Of a DNA stretch of 64,000 nucleotides, positions 1-11,773 are shown in pieces. How positions within the stretch are numbered: position 1 is the first letter of the stretch; each line of letters begins with the position of its first letter. The notes below the pieces were generated by a model. It did not search any database, was not told the origin of the DNA, and was given only the letters and a program-made list of their open reading frames with translations. A program made the position numbers and the translations under genes. Origin of the DNA: Sclerotinia nivalis (lineage: Eukaryota; Ascomycota; Leotiomycetes; Helotiales; Sclerotiniaceae); contig JAPEIS010000003.1 in the NCBI GenBank assembly GCA_029531795.1, positions 1,860,001 to 1,924,000 on the forward strand, given 5' to 3'.

Positions 1-114
1 ATTTTCAATATTTAAACTTTCAATCTGATGAGTAATTCACTTTGTATATCTCTGTATTGGAGAAGTAGGTAGATTATTAGTAGATAAAGCTGAATTGAAT
101 ATCTGATTTGCTTA

Positions 115-1413
115 TTATAATTTAATATCATTTGGGGGAGAGCTATTAAATAAAGAAAAATCTAGATCTTCTGGATTTGCTGGTGTATTTAGAGTGGAAG
201 GTAGTGGTAAAAGCGGGGTTGGAAGATTATTCAGAACTTGATAAGGATTAAATGGATTCAAATCTGCTTCTTTCCATCCGCTTTTGATATTTTGATAAAT
301 AAGATCTTTTTCTTTTATCTTTTGAAAAAACTGTATTCAATCAGATCGTTGTATTCGTTGTATTCCTGCTCGAGAGTATCGATCAATTTTTTGAGCATGA
401 TATCGCTTCATTGGTCCATACACTCCAATATCCAATAACTGAAGTAGATACGAGTAATGAAGTGATAGAATAAAAAGATCAATCTTCTTTTCAATACAGA
501 AAGCAATCAAATTTCCTGTAATATGATTGGAATGACCATCCATAATCAATAATCGAAACTGATCTTCTGATATTTTTCGAGATTCTGGTTCAAAAACCTT
601 ATGTATTCATTCAAAGCTATAATTATTAGAAGTCCATCCACTATTGCTTGTTGAGAAATACCAATTTGGAGGAGTATTAGTAGGAATCCATACAGTATTA
701 ATATTCTAAATCTTGAAAATGATTATAGAAAGTAAAGAACCTCTATCTGCATTAACACATTCCAATATAATTATCCATTCTTGCTTTTCTGCTGTAATTT
801 TCCAATTCGATTTGAGAGTAGAATCCACGATTATATATATTGATTCTATTTCTCTAATTATATATCCTATTTCATCCATATTATATATATTCTTGAGTTC
901 ATAATGCTGTTCTTCGATTCGTATTTGAAATGTTGAAAACCATATTGAAATTGTTTCAAATGTAGCTTCTTTATGCCTTGCAGATTCTAATTTATGAGAA
1001 TAGGTTCCTTTAAGTTTAGGATATCGATCTAAGAATCTATAGATCCATCGTTGACCTATGTAATCTGATTGAAAGGATGAAAAAATAGATGATGATACGA
1101 AAATGATACATTGATTCAGAATTTCTTGGGCCATTTCTTTCAACAACCCAAAAGTTGCAGGATACCCAGTAGCTGTCAATCGTGAGATCTATCGTACTAG
1201 AGTCTTCTCTTCCGCATTGGAAAGTTTTTGAAAGGATTCGTGAGATTGAGAGTGTGATTGTTGTCCGGCCATTCGATTTATTAGGGTTGATTTTGGAATC
1301 TTAAAATGAATAGCAGTACTTCGAATTGAAGTAAATTGTTTATTTTTTAGACTTTCTATAGCCTTTTGAATATTATCTTCCGATTCACTACGATTTAATG
1401 ACTTTTGATCCAT
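115..1413 (-). pseudogene. RIP-damaged Fot1/pogo-type transposase
   Basis: Read on the minus strand, fragments line up in the order of a Fot1/pogo (Tc1/mariner superfamily) transposase. An N-terminal helix-turn-helix (1413-1189, IPKSTLINRM) is followed by a CENP-B-type DNA-binding segment and the start of the DDE domain (1179-706, IYNMDEIG). The next catalytic block is MDGHSNH with LLQLLDIGVYGP (549-337), and the tail contains SGWKEADLNPFNPYQV. The break near 1187 is a stop exactly where the family has Trp, so TGG became TAG; further stops lie near 600. It would cut and paste DNA at TA sites when intact. One terminal inverted repeat and the element's other end are not in the window. The family is recognised with good confidence; the copy is dead. 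Confidence 0.8.
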
Positions 1414-1499
1414 TGTGTATTGAATAAACGCGTAAAATAAAGAAATGAGGGGGTGATTTTGATCTATATCATGACATGACCCATTTCTAGTCAAGTTAC

Positions 1500-3500
1500 G
1501 TTATCTATAATCCAAATAATTTGTTTATTATCTTTATACTCGAAATCAATTTTTTCTACAAAAATGTAAAACATTTCGAACAAAAATGGATCTTTGGTAT
1601 TATTCAAAACAAAAATATCTACAATATTCTTGATTCCTCTAAAATTGATTTCAATATTTTCAATCAATCTATATAATATAACTATATTTCTATCTAGAGT
1701 TACCATTATCATATTGTATTTTTGTATTGTAAGCTTTAACTCTTTTGTTATTTCAAGATTTATTATATTAATTATAAAGTCTAAATCAATGATACTATTG
1801 ATCTTAATATTCTTACTATCGAAAGTTATTATTATAATAGAAATATTACAAATTTTTTTTAAATAAAAACTAGATTTGGTTATTACATTATTAATACTGA
1901 ATAAAATAGAAAAGATTTCTTTAATAAAATCTACAATTTTTGTTTCGATATCCTTCCTTTTTTCAATTTCTATAACTAGTATTTTCTTCAATACTTTTTT
2001 GAAAAGGTTCGGGAAATGAATAAGGATTATATTAATCGATATAGAAACTTTAAGTTTAAAAAAACATTTCAATATCTCTATTAGGATCTTATTGGTATAT
2101 ATCGAAATCAATGGTTGCTTTTTTGTTTTTGAAGTCTTTATACAAATCGATCTAATCTTATATATAATATTATCTTCATTAAATTCGGGAAACCTTTTCC
2201 TTTTCCGATCTTCTTCTTCATTTTCGTCAATATCCATTTTCTTATCTTCCCTAGAGAATTTTTTCTTCAATACTTTTCTTTCGATTTGTTTTATCGATTT
2301 TTGTAATACTCGAGGTATAATAGAAGCTTATTTTTTGGGCTTATCAATTCCATTTCATTCGATTGATTTTGACTTTTTTGATAATCTTCCTTGTAATCTT
2401 GTAGACTCCTTGAATTGAATTGTGATATTAATATCGAAGATAGATCCTCCTCGATAGTCAATATTATTCACGAATATATTTTTGACTATTTCAATATTGG
2501 AAACATTGATAATTGGAGTTTTGTTTTTGTTATTTTGAATTGATATCTTCTTTCCATATAGTTTAAAACTATAGGAGATAATATATATCTCGATTTGATT
2601 CATTTCGGGTTTGTTTTTTATTCGAAAGATCGGAATTGGATTGGTATATTTTTTCGATTTATATATAAAGGTTCTATATTCATTATAATAATAAAGTCCT
2701 GTTTCAATATCCTCGATTTTCTTAGGGTAGTTTTGTTTCATATTGTAATCATCATCTTAAAAGGATTGATCAAAACAATAATAATAGAGGAAATCTTTCT
2801 TGTATATAATATTTATATCAAAAAGGATTGTATCTTTATTTTTTTGAAATGAATAATTATTATACCTTGTATTTCCTCCTTGGTAAATAATTTGATATTG
2901 TAATAAAGTAAAAGCTGGTTTCAAATCCCTCGTTTCTTTAATTCTAATTCGTAAATGATTTATACTGAATTTGTCCAAAAGATCAGTTATCTTATCAATA
3001 GCAATATCGATGTTTCGATCTTGTATATATAGAATTGAATTAGTCTTAATGACAAACAGTGTTTTCATATATTCGCTTATAGTATACAAAACAATAACTT
3101 AATAAAACTTAAGCCTTTTGTAAATACAGATTATTAAATCCTTAGAAGAATACCATTTGTATACTTCATCTATCATTTTTTTGAAATTTACAGAATTAAG
3201 ATCATTCAGATCGACTTTGAATTATCTCGCGATCTTCTTACCCACTTGAATATACAAACCACATAAGAAAAGTCTTTCAGTTTCGAATTCTATAATCATA
3301 TAATTGTCAATGAGCTATATAACTGAAAATACGAATTTAACAATATAATCCTTTATCATAATTGGATTTGTATTATAGTTTTCTTCATTCTTCTCTCATT
3401 AATTATCAACAAATTGATCTAGGAAATCACGAGTACCTATTATTTGCTAGATATCGTAATTGCAAAAGCAACAAAGCAAAATAGATTTCAACCCTTTTTT
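1500..3500 (-). pseudogene. Ty3-like gag and aspartic-protease relic
   Basis: Minus-strand fragments form a long, AT-degraded coding region. The 5' part (about 3400-3100) reads as a gag-like segment containing GLYIQVGKKIAR and DLNDLNSVNFKKMI. The part at 3089-2757 resembles the downstream gag linker. The 2270-1500 part ends in a retropepsin-like region where the expected Asp-Ser/Thr-Gly has become Asp-Leu-Asp (SIIDLDFI), followed by VEINGIKT-like beta strands. No LTR pair, reverse transcriptase or integrase was found with it. It stops abruptly near 1500, where the Fot1 relic begins, which suggests the DNA transposon landed in it. The gag/protease assignment rests on remembered family resemblance in heavily mutated sequence. 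Confidence 0.45.
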
Positions 3501-3629
3501 CTAATTATACTTGTTGGAACTGTACTCTGACATGAATTTGATCTAGACAAAGATAAATTGATCATAGTATCACAAAAGACAAATCCGCATTTCCTCATCG
3601 ATCATACTACAATTAGTTTATAGAGCTTC

Positions 3630-3914
3630 CTAAATAATAACAAAATCAAATATATCAATTCTATTAAAAATGAAAACAATAAAGCTTTTGATATATAATA
3701 TAATAAGGTACATATATATATAATCCACAATAATATAATCCACAATACAAATTACAAATGAAATCTTTGATTGGGAATTTATATTATCGTTCTTTTTAGC
3801 TTTTTTAACTTTCCTTTCTTCTCTTTTTATCATATTCCCATTAGTATCAATAAAGAACTTTTTATTAGAATCAAGAGATTCAATAATGTTCCTTAATCTA
3901 TATACAGCTTCCAC
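3630..3914 (-). pseudogene. Possible N-terminal gag fragment
   Basis: A short open stretch on the minus strand begins with a plausible charged sequence (MEAVYRLRNIIESLDSN, then a Lys/Arg-rich run) and degenerates into Ile/Tyr-rich sequence. It lies just upstream, in reading direction, of the gag relic and could be its first part. No domain is recognised. It may also be chance in AT-rich DNA. Confidence 0.2.
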
Positions 3915-4985
3915 TGATTGATTTGTAGATTGTTCCGGGTTTTTTATAATATTAAAATAAAACAGGGTTTAATTGAAGATTTGTTTAATATTTCGTAGAT
4001 CAAAATATAATTGAAGGATATCGAGATTGTTAGAATCTGATTCAATTTTGGGTTCTCGATAATCCTCACTATTCAAAGTTTCCCTTAATAAAATTTAAAA
4101 AAAAAATAAAAGAATATAAAAAACTTTCTCCTAAAATATTCTTTTTTATAAAGAGATTGCATAAATTTCAAATCCTTCCAAATAGAACTTTTTAAAATAT
4201 ATCTTAAATTTTTGATAACCAATATCAAAAATAATAAATTAATATCCTATACTTCAATTCTTTTTTAATTTCTATCTACAAATAAATATATAACAACTTC
4301 AATTATCTATAAAGTATACAAGATCCTTCAATTGATTAGGCTACATTCAATTAAAGTTATCCTCGAAATTGAATCTTCGAATTCGAAAGCATAATGGATT
4401 CGATTATTGATAGAAAATCCTTACAACATTTAGAATCGATTATACTTCGAACATTACTAATTCTAACCCCAAATAAAAGTTTTATCGATGCATTCCCCCC
4501 TTGTGAAATACAGTAAAGTAATTCGCTAGAATCATCTATCTTCGATATAATAAGTCAATACAAATAGAAGGGAATCGAAAACTGAACTCTTCCACTTATC
4601 ATTTGATAATCTTATTTTTGAAAAAGTTCATCCTTTCAGAATCAATCCTATCCCCCATTAACAAATTGCTATTTCTACTTTCTTTTCAATATAATTTCTT
4701 TGCAGAAAGGTTCGTACAATATAAACCATACAATTCGTTCCCTGTGTAAATCACTATTGTAAAAAAAGTAAATCGAAATACATACATCCCGATAGTATAC
4801 TACAAGGAAGAATAGGATACGAATTAATCAAACTATATTGTATAAACTTCGAATAATAAAACTAATATGAATAACAATAGATTTGGAATTGTATACAATA
4901 GATATACAAAAAGACTAATGAAAACGATTGATTATTCTAAAAAGAAAAATGAAGCTTTCTCCTTATATTTAACTACAAAGGATCA
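3915..4985. other. AT-rich DNA without recognisable gene
   Basis: The stretch is very AT-rich and full of stops in all frames. I see no reading frame, repeat boundary or structured element. It is probably older RIP-degraded transposon DNA. Confidence 0.5.
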
Positions 4986-4989
4986 TATG

Positions 4990-5528
4990 ACCTAATGCCC
5001 ATGAACTAGCTACGTATATAGCCCTAGCAATCCAACTTTCTCACAATATACAATTCGAAAGCGAGCGGATTATATTCCTGATGGTAATAGAATCGATAAA
5101 AAAGCATTGGAAAGATTTGAGGGTATAAAAGCAATAAGTATTTTAATTTTATATTTGCTTTAATCTTATATATTTTGTTAATATTCTTGATAGATTTGTA
5201 TGATAAGATTTATCGAACTTGAAAGTCCTAGTTTGAGATACAATCTTTTGGAACAATTTGTTTGTTATAAAAAAAGATTAAATCAGAGATTGATGTAGTT
5301 CAAGATGATAAAGAAAAGGTTATAATTGTATTGAATACAAACAATAATATGATTGATGATTTTATTGACGATTCAGATACTGATTCGGATTTTCGAGAAC
5401 AATTACAAGTATGTAAAAAGACTAAAGGTTTATTATCAACTATTAATAGTAATCAAAGTCTAGTTTATAATTATAATCGAAATATCAATTTTAAGAAAGC
5501 ATCGAATACAGAAAATGATAATCCTTAA
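4990..5528 (+). pseudogene. Unidentified decayed coding region, with possible intron
   Basis: A less AT-rich patch at 5005-5105 reads IRKRADYIPDGNRIDKKALE, then RFEG, and meets a possible donor (GTATAA) near 5109. A possible acceptor (TTGATAG) precedes DLYDKIYRT near 5195. The frame then continues through several stops into EIDVVQDDKEKVIIV and an acidic run (DDFIDDSDTDSDF), ending at 5528. The continuity suggests a real former protein, probably transposon-encoded given the surroundings. An overlapping frame over 5000-5110 is also open, so the choice of frame is uncertain. I do not recognise the family. Confidence 0.3.
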
Positions 5529-5539
5529 AGTAAATAAGC

Positions 5540-5815
5540 TTAACTTTTTTCATTATAATATAAGCTTATCCCTTTTCTATCCTTTCTATTTCAATTTTTT
5601 TTTTCATTTTCTTTATTTTCATTATTTATCCTTTTTTTATTCTCTCTATCTTTTATATTTTAACTCTTTTCCTTATTTTCTTTTTTTCTATTATTATTCT
5701 ATTCTCTTTTCCTTCTTTATTCTCTACACTTCATCTTATTTTCTTTTCACTTTATTATCATTTTATTCTCTTCTTTTCTTTTCTTTTTGTATATCTTTTA
5801 ACTTCAATATATTAT
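5540..5815. repeat. T-rich polypyrimidine low-complexity tract
   Basis: The plus strand is dominated by T with interspersed C (TTTTC, TTATTT and TCTTTT variants) for about 270 bases. It translates only to Phe/Ser/Leu/Tyr runs, so it is treated as low-complexity DNA. Confidence 0.6.
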
Positions 5816-5887
5816 AAAAAGTTTTTATTAATAATTTTATATATTAATAGATAATCAAAAATCTCGTCAACATTTCGAGTCTTTAAA

Positions 5888-6208
5888 CTTAAACTCAAAA
5901 CCAAAAGATGTATAAGATAAGTTGGTTTAGAAATTAATATTTATAATCTTGTTAATCATTTATTAGTTTCTGATAATACAAATGAATATACATTGCTTCG
6001 TTTTTCACAAAATTCTCTATCAAACCAACCAACCAAATATTTGAGGCTCTTAAATTCAATCCCAAAAGATATACAAGGTAAATTGATTCTGAAATTAATA
6101 TCTATAATTCTATTAATCATTTATTAGTTTTTGATAATACAAAAGACTAAATATTGTTTAGTTTTTCACGAAATTCTTTATCAAGTTAGCTAGTTAACCA
6201 AATACTGC
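5888..6208. repeat. Diverged tandem duplication, about 161-bp unit
   Basis: Two adjacent copies begin at about 5888 and 6049. Both contain AATCATTTATTAGTTT, GATAATACAAA, a TTTTTCAC segment and a terminal ACCAAATA. Many differences are C/T or G/A. The unit is non-coding. Confidence 0.6.
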
Positions 6209-6410
6209 AATGTAATATACAAATCGATATACTTTCTGGATCTATAAATAAACTAATGAGGATATTAATAAGAATATTATTAGGAAAGAAAATTGAAAAA
6301 AATAATAGTTTAACTGAAATCTATATTACTAGCATTTTTAATTATATTATTTCGTTTGAATATATTAGTATATGTATACCTGTATTGTTATTAATAGCTT
6401 GTATCATTTT

Positions 6411-6692
6411 CGTTATCTTTATCATCTTTACTAATTTTATTATTTTTATTATTTTTACTATCCTTATTATTCTTATTATCCTTATTATCCTTATTATCCT
6501 TATTATCCTTATTATCCTTATTATCCTTACTATTTTTATTATTCTTACTATTCTTATTATCCTTACTATCCTTACCATCTTTATCATCCTTATCATCCTT
6601 ATTATCTTTACTATCCTTACTATCCTTATTATCCTTATTATCCTTATCATCCTTATTATCCTTATCATCCTTATCATCCTTATCATCCTTAT
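6411..6692. repeat. 9-bp minisatellite (TTATTATCC-type)
   Basis: Imperfect tandem copies of a 9-base unit (ATTATCCTT with T/C variants such as ATCATCCTT and ACTATCCTT) run for about 280 bases. The array continues at 6906-6952 after being split by a solo LTR. Because the unit is a multiple of three it stays open as an Ile-Leu-Ile polymer on the plus strand and an Arg-Ile-Ile/Met polymer on the minus strand; neither is a gene. Confidence 0.85.
6688..6692. repeat. Left target-site duplication (CTTAT) of solo LTR
   Basis: CTTAT directly precedes the TG of the solo LTR and is repeated at 6906-6910 after its last base. The host minisatellite contains this 5-mer repeatedly, so identity alone is weak, but it agrees with the 5-bp duplication of Ty3-type elements. 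Confidence 0.6.
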
Positions 6693-6905
6693 TGTCACGG
6701 GGTCCCCGTATATGGTATACGGAGACCGCTCGGGTTCCGACCCGTAGGAGTCGGACCTCGGATAAGTGTAGGCTAGCCCCGGTCGGGGCTAGCGCTACAT
6801 ATAAATGTATTTAAGGAACCGTTCCTTCTATAGAAACGTAGCTCTTCGAGCTACGTCTTATCAATAAAAGTGATTTCTGTTATCCTGTCTGCTGCCTCCG
6901 TGATA
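6693..6905 (+). mobile_element. Solo LTR, hairpin-dense, Ty3/Gypsy type
   Basis: This 213-bp block is much GC-richer than its surroundings. It begins TGTCACGG and ends CCGTGATA, near-perfect inverted termini (the end looks like CCGTGACA after one C-to-T change). It carries a TATAAA at 6800-6805 and an AATAAA at 6863-6868, the order expected in an LTR, and is flanked by CTTAT on both sides. It contains several perfect hairpins: 6697-6709, 6706-6722, 6731-6744, 6772-6793, 6813-6827 and 6836-6856. No internal element sequence adjoins it, so it is best read as a solo LTR left by recombination. A small non-autonomous element is the alternative. Confidence 0.75.
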
Positions 6906-6952
6906 CTTATTATTCTTACTATCCTTACCATCCTTACCATTCTTTTTATTCT
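6906..6952. repeat. Right part of the split 9-bp minisatellite
   Basis: The interrupted array resumes with CTTAT (target duplication, 6906-6910) and continues as TTATTCTTACTATCC-type units until about 6952. Confidence 0.7.
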
Positions 6953-7139
6953 CAACCTTTATAATTTTTCGAATTTTTCGAAAAACGCGTTTATTACCGC
7001 GTTTTATTAATCAATCGATCGTTTTTATCATCTATAGAATTTACAAAATTATCAAAAACCTTGTGGCGGATACTGGAGACCCTTTTTTCTCCCTCTCTTT
7101 TCCATCGATAGCCTTTACAAGCCCCCCAAAACTCTCCTA

Positions 7140-8090
7140 GTTCTTTCTGGACAGAACCAATGCTTTAATAATCAAAGCAAATAATAATCAAACGATCTTT
7201 AATTCAATTACTTCTCTTTTGGATAAATATTTAGACTCCAAAAAGGTTTTTATTCTTCCAACGAGATCTTGTAAACTCTTCATCGTTTTTTGCTTTGATT
7301 TCAAGACAATTATAGAAAAGCACTTTGATATATTTATCAAAAGCTTTTATTCTCTCTGGGTTGATAACGGTATTGCTATTCCTTTATCATCTATTTAAAT
7401 CGAAAGAATATCTGTTACAACAATCTTCAAGATTTTATATACCCAAAAAACTATTATTATAATCAAGCTTTCTTATATTGCTACTCTCAAAAAACTAATG
7501 AATACTATATTATCTATTCTTTTCATCGATTCCCATCTATTTGTAAGAATCGAATAAAACTATTCAATTTGTAAAACTAAAGTTTTCATTGTTTTGATAA
7601 TCTTTAAAAAAGCTTTCGAATCTTTCATTTTTTTTTGGAAAAAAATATAGAAAATAAATACAGAATTTGTTTTTTGTATAAATTTCTTTTTCAATTTACT
7701 AGTTTTAGAAAAGCAGAAATCTGTTATCTTTATTGTTATCAGAAATTGCAAAATCGAAATTCAAGAAAAATGGATAACCTATTGTTTGAATTATATCTTT
7801 CGGAATATAATAATTCTGAATGATTCTTTCGAAATAGTTATTGAATCTGTTACCAGAGATATTCTCTTCGAAATTATAAAGGATTATTTTGGCCAGGAAC
7901 TAATACAAGTTATTCAAATACAATTAAACATCAAATCAGGTCTTTTTTATATTATATGGATTGTAAACTTCAAGGCCAATACAAAGGATCTATTCAAAAG
8001 ATTCTTGAAGATATTCGAAGTTATTATTGTTATTACTTTATTAATTCAAAAGTCAAAGATGATTCAATACTTTTGTTACTATTTATAGTA
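7140..8090 (+). pseudogene. Possible LINE ORF1 (gag-like) relic
   Basis: One plus-strand frame stays readable with few stops, from about 7150 (LLDKYLDSKKVFILPTRSC, then HFDIFIKSFYSLWVDNGIAI) into the sequence ending at 8088 (IIKDYFGQELIQVIQIQ). Its position upstream of the endonuclease/RT suggests ORF1 of the LINE. No zinc knuckle was found, so the identification is positional only. Confidence 0.35.
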
Positions 8091-8589
8091 TAATTTTAGA
8101 GTCAGTTTCAAATCCCAAATTTGTTATATTTGTAGTTCCTCTAAACATTCTAAAATCAACTATATTTTCAAATGTAATATAGTTTATATCTGTTTTACCA
8201 AATATCTTTATTACTGTAGATTATATACAATAGACAACTTCAAATACCCTTTATAACCAATTGCCAATAAGATTAAATCGAAATCAAAACAACAAACAAT
8301 CAAGAAAATCTATTATTCAACTAAAATCAAAACTTATCTAGATACCAAATATACAACTATTACATTTTCTGATTCCCAAATAGAAGATATCCTAACCCCT
8401 ACCACTTCAATACTCCAAATCCTCTACGAAATCCATTCAAGAACTCCAACCTATATATTCAGTTCTAATTAGATAATTATCCTTTCTAACTTTCGTCTTT
8501 TCAATCGATTCATAATTATCGAAGATTCTTTTATAATCTTTTTTAATAAATCATTATAAACCGTTATTTATTATATAAATAAATATAAG

Positions 8590-11500
8590 CAAAAAAGCAA
8601 TCTCTTATGAAATTACTTTAATCTTAACAAATTCAGATTATATCGATATCATACTAATATAGAAATTATATATTTTCTTAGATTTATTATAGAAAATCAT
8701 TAAAATTCATCTTTCATACGAAACTTTCACTCTATTAGATAATTAAAAAATCCAACCCCGTATTCTAATATATATTAAAAAAAGAATCGGATTTCAAATT
8801 AATCAATTCAGATCTATAATCTTTTGAGATCTAATTTTTCTCGAATTATATAAATCAAACAATTCCTTTTTCCTTATTATTAATATATACAATGCTTTAT
8901 TACAATACTTTAATAAAAATCAAACAATCAAATTTCTTTTTATTTTACAAAATCTTATATAATACTTAATATTTCTTTTCAAGGATTTTAATCTTTATTA
9001 TTCTAATTGAAACCCTTTTCATTTAAATCCTTTTCTATTCTCTGAACTTTTCGTAAAATAGACAAACTTACAGAATATATACCTTATTTTATTGATTAGT
9101 ATTCTTATTCATAATAGAAGCAATATATTGAATTTAATCTTCCTTTCAAACCCTTATCTAATTATCATTTCCTTTATTAAACATCTAAAATATATTTTAA
9201 ATCATAAACCATTAAAAACTATACTATATTGGAATTGTTGGGGTTTCAATCCAATATAATAATTCAAATTAAGTATTTTAAATAAAGAATTCTTTAAAAA
9301 ACTATTGGATATTAATTTATTCAATTTATTCAATATTACAATCCAATTCGATCTTCCTTCCGATTTAGATTTACTAACGTTCAAACTGATTCAAATCCTT
9401 CAAAATATCTATATAGACTCTACTAATCGAATCTCGAAAGATTCTTTATGATAACTTTGGTGGAACGAAGTTTATAGATCAGCTATTACCGAAAATCGGT
9501 ATATTGATACAACGGATTCTAAACATTTTCTTCGAAAAGTAATTTATAAAGTAAAACAAATCTTCTTTACTTCAAAAATCAATAAAGTTGAAAATATGAA
9601 TGATATCTTCAAAATAACGAAATAATATCAAACTACAAAGACTTATTGTACTCCCTTTTTGATCGATCTAATAAATCTTATGATAGCCAATAACATCGAA
9701 GAAAAGAAAACGTTATTTGTCAATAATCTGTTTACAAATATTATAAAAATAGATGATATCATTTTCGATATCTCTACAAGTTTTATTCGAATTATTCTGC
9801 TTTCAGATATTACTATGTAAGATTTGAAGAAAGCTATATTATAAGTTGGCAATATAACCTCTAATGCAGATAAGATTCCTACTAAAATTCTACAAATCGT
9901 ATAAATGTCGATCAAAGAAATAATCCTTCAATTATTCCAGAAATACCTCGATATTGAACACCATCCAGAATGCTTCCAATTAGCTATTGTAATAATTATC
10001 CCAAAGTCCAACAAAGCAAATAATACCAACCCGAAATCATATCAACCGATAGCTTTATTATTTGTTTTAGGTAAAGATCTGAAAAGACTTATAACGAAAG
10101 AAATATTCTGATTAACTATAATCTACAAAGTTTTAGTAAGCCAATAATTCGGAATTCTATTATTGCAATCCTCTATCGATCTTATTATATATATAACCTA
10201 TAATATCGAATTAATCTTAAAATCAGGATTGAAAACTATTTTATTCACTATAAATATAAAAGGAGCCTTCGATACAATATTACCAAATAGATTTACCAAT
10301 CATTTTAAAGAACAAAAATAACCAAACAATCTCATAAAATAAATACAATTCTTTGCTATCAATCGTTCTATCAAGATCCGTTTGGACAGGGAAACTGATC
10401 TAAGAATAACTCTGAAATGCAATCTCCCATAAAGATCATTTATCTCTTCAATTCTATTTATACTTTATATAACCCCTATCTTTTAAATAGGAAATCCTGA
10501 AAACAAATTCGAATATATAAACAATATTGTTCTATTAGCCTTTTCAAATAATTTGCAAAAGAATTATATATCACTAACTTCCAATATATAAGAAATTCTG
10601 AATTAAAGAAAAACTGAAGGTATCACTTTCGATTCCAAAAAATCAAAGTTTATATACTTTTACAAAAAAACCCAAATATATACAAACAATCCAAATATAC
10701 AAATCAACAATTTTAAGATCAAAATGAAATTAAATCTATTTTGATAATTAAAGATATATTTCAATAGAAAATTCAATTTCAAAGCCTATATACAAATTCT
10801 ATTTACAAAAAATTTCAAAATTACAAATATATTATAATCTTTCAATAATACAAATCAAAAAATCCTTTTATATTTGATTCAATATATAGTTATAATTTAT
10901 ACTCTAAAAAAATACTATTTCATATTAAAAATATAATGGTTAAATCGATTTAAACCGAAAATATTTTACTTTGAACCTCAAAATCTTCAACTTTGTAAAA
11001 AACTATCTGGATTTTATAAATAAAATAATACTAATCTGTATTTGTACCATTCTTCTAATATATAAAACCATCAATTTAACAATCCTATACAAAAAGTTCA
11101 AACTCAAATCCCTAAAAATTGAGTTGAATTTAACAATCCAAACTTATATAGTATATATTGTAAGATTAGACCCATACCACCCTCTACTCATTAGAATCAA
11201 GATTATAAGATTATTATGAAATCGAATCCCTAACTTTCACTTTGTTAGATCTATTTCAATACTATTATTTATCAAATAAATCAATCTATTAGCTTTTCTT
11301 TTTTGGGAATATATCGAGATTTATCTTTAAATAGAAATATATATTTTCGGGCTTTTAAGAAGATCAAAAGTTTAAACAATAATTGATTTTAAGGCTTTTT
11401 ATATTATCATTCTGAGAAACGATATACAAATCTTCTTGGATAGTTCAAAAAACGAAACCAAGGATAAAGCTATAGAAAGCGGGTATATTGTAATTCAATT

Positions 11501-11605
11501 CGAAATATAGATAATTCGGTATTCTTTTTTGTTAAACTTGAATATAGAGATCTTTGATATAAAAGCAATTATAGTATTATATAAAGCCAAAACCGTTATA
11601 ATTTC
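8590..11605 (+). pseudogene. LINE ORF2: endonuclease and reverse transcriptase, 5' part
   Basis: The endonuclease start is visible as NSDYIDIILI near 8630, where the family has D-I/L-L-I-QEP, and KDFNLYYSNWNPFH-like sequence follows. The reverse transcriptase is clear: IPKSNKANNTNPKSYQPIAL (around 9990-10,055), GAFDTILPNRF, a LPQGS-equivalent degraded to LP-stop-RSF, and YINNIVLLAF where intact copies have YADDIALLA. After 10,670 the C-terminal region includes KTINLTILYKKFKLKSLKIE and RLDPYHPLL. An RNase H-like start (YIVIQFEI-type) and LNLNIEIFDIKAIIVLYKAK run to the insertion point. The protein would copy LINE RNA at nicked target DNA; this copy is dead. Confidence 0.8.
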
Positions 11606-11610
11606 CTGGA
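11606..11610. repeat. Left 5-bp target-site duplication (CTGGA)
   Basis: CTGGA lies immediately before the TG of the left LTR and recurs immediately after the right LTR at 15,470-15,474. The flanking DNA is LINE RNase H coding sequence on both sides, so this duplication marks the insertion into the LINE. Confidence 0.9.
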
Positions 11611-11773
11611 TGTTACGGGTTCATCTCCCTTCACCTGCACGTGATTATGTGTGCCTTAGGCACACATGCATACATTCACTTCTATATAGTCAGGTTACCT
11701 CCTTGATCTTCTTCTCCTCCTTGTAGTACAACAATAGATCAAACCTACATATACCTTTTCCCTTACCGTGATA
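11611..11773 (+). repeat. Left LTR, 163 bp
   Basis: It starts TGTTACGGGT and ends CCGTGATA. A perfect 9-bp-arm hairpin lies at 11,647-11,667. It differs from the right LTR at 19 of 163 positions by hand count, all transitions; seven of these are T here against C in the right LTR. Confidence 0.9.

Noticed and set aside
5515..5817. 100-codon Phe/Ser/Leu-rich open frame
   Set aside because: Product of a T-rich low-complexity tract.
6256..6747. 163-codon open frame rich in Ile-Leu-Ile, and its 118-codon antisense partner
   Set aside because: Both are translations of a 9-bp minisatellite whose unit is a multiple of three; the plus frame also runs into a solo LTR.
6725..6760. tRNA or SINE B-box-like sequence (GGTTCCGACCC)
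   Set aside because: The stem-loop has a 4-base loop rather than a 7-base T loop, no acceptor or anticodon arms fit, and the surrounding block has LTR features.
11529..11726. 65-codon open frame
   Set aside because: It is a chimera: the first part is LINE RNase H, the second part reads through the target duplication into the LTR.
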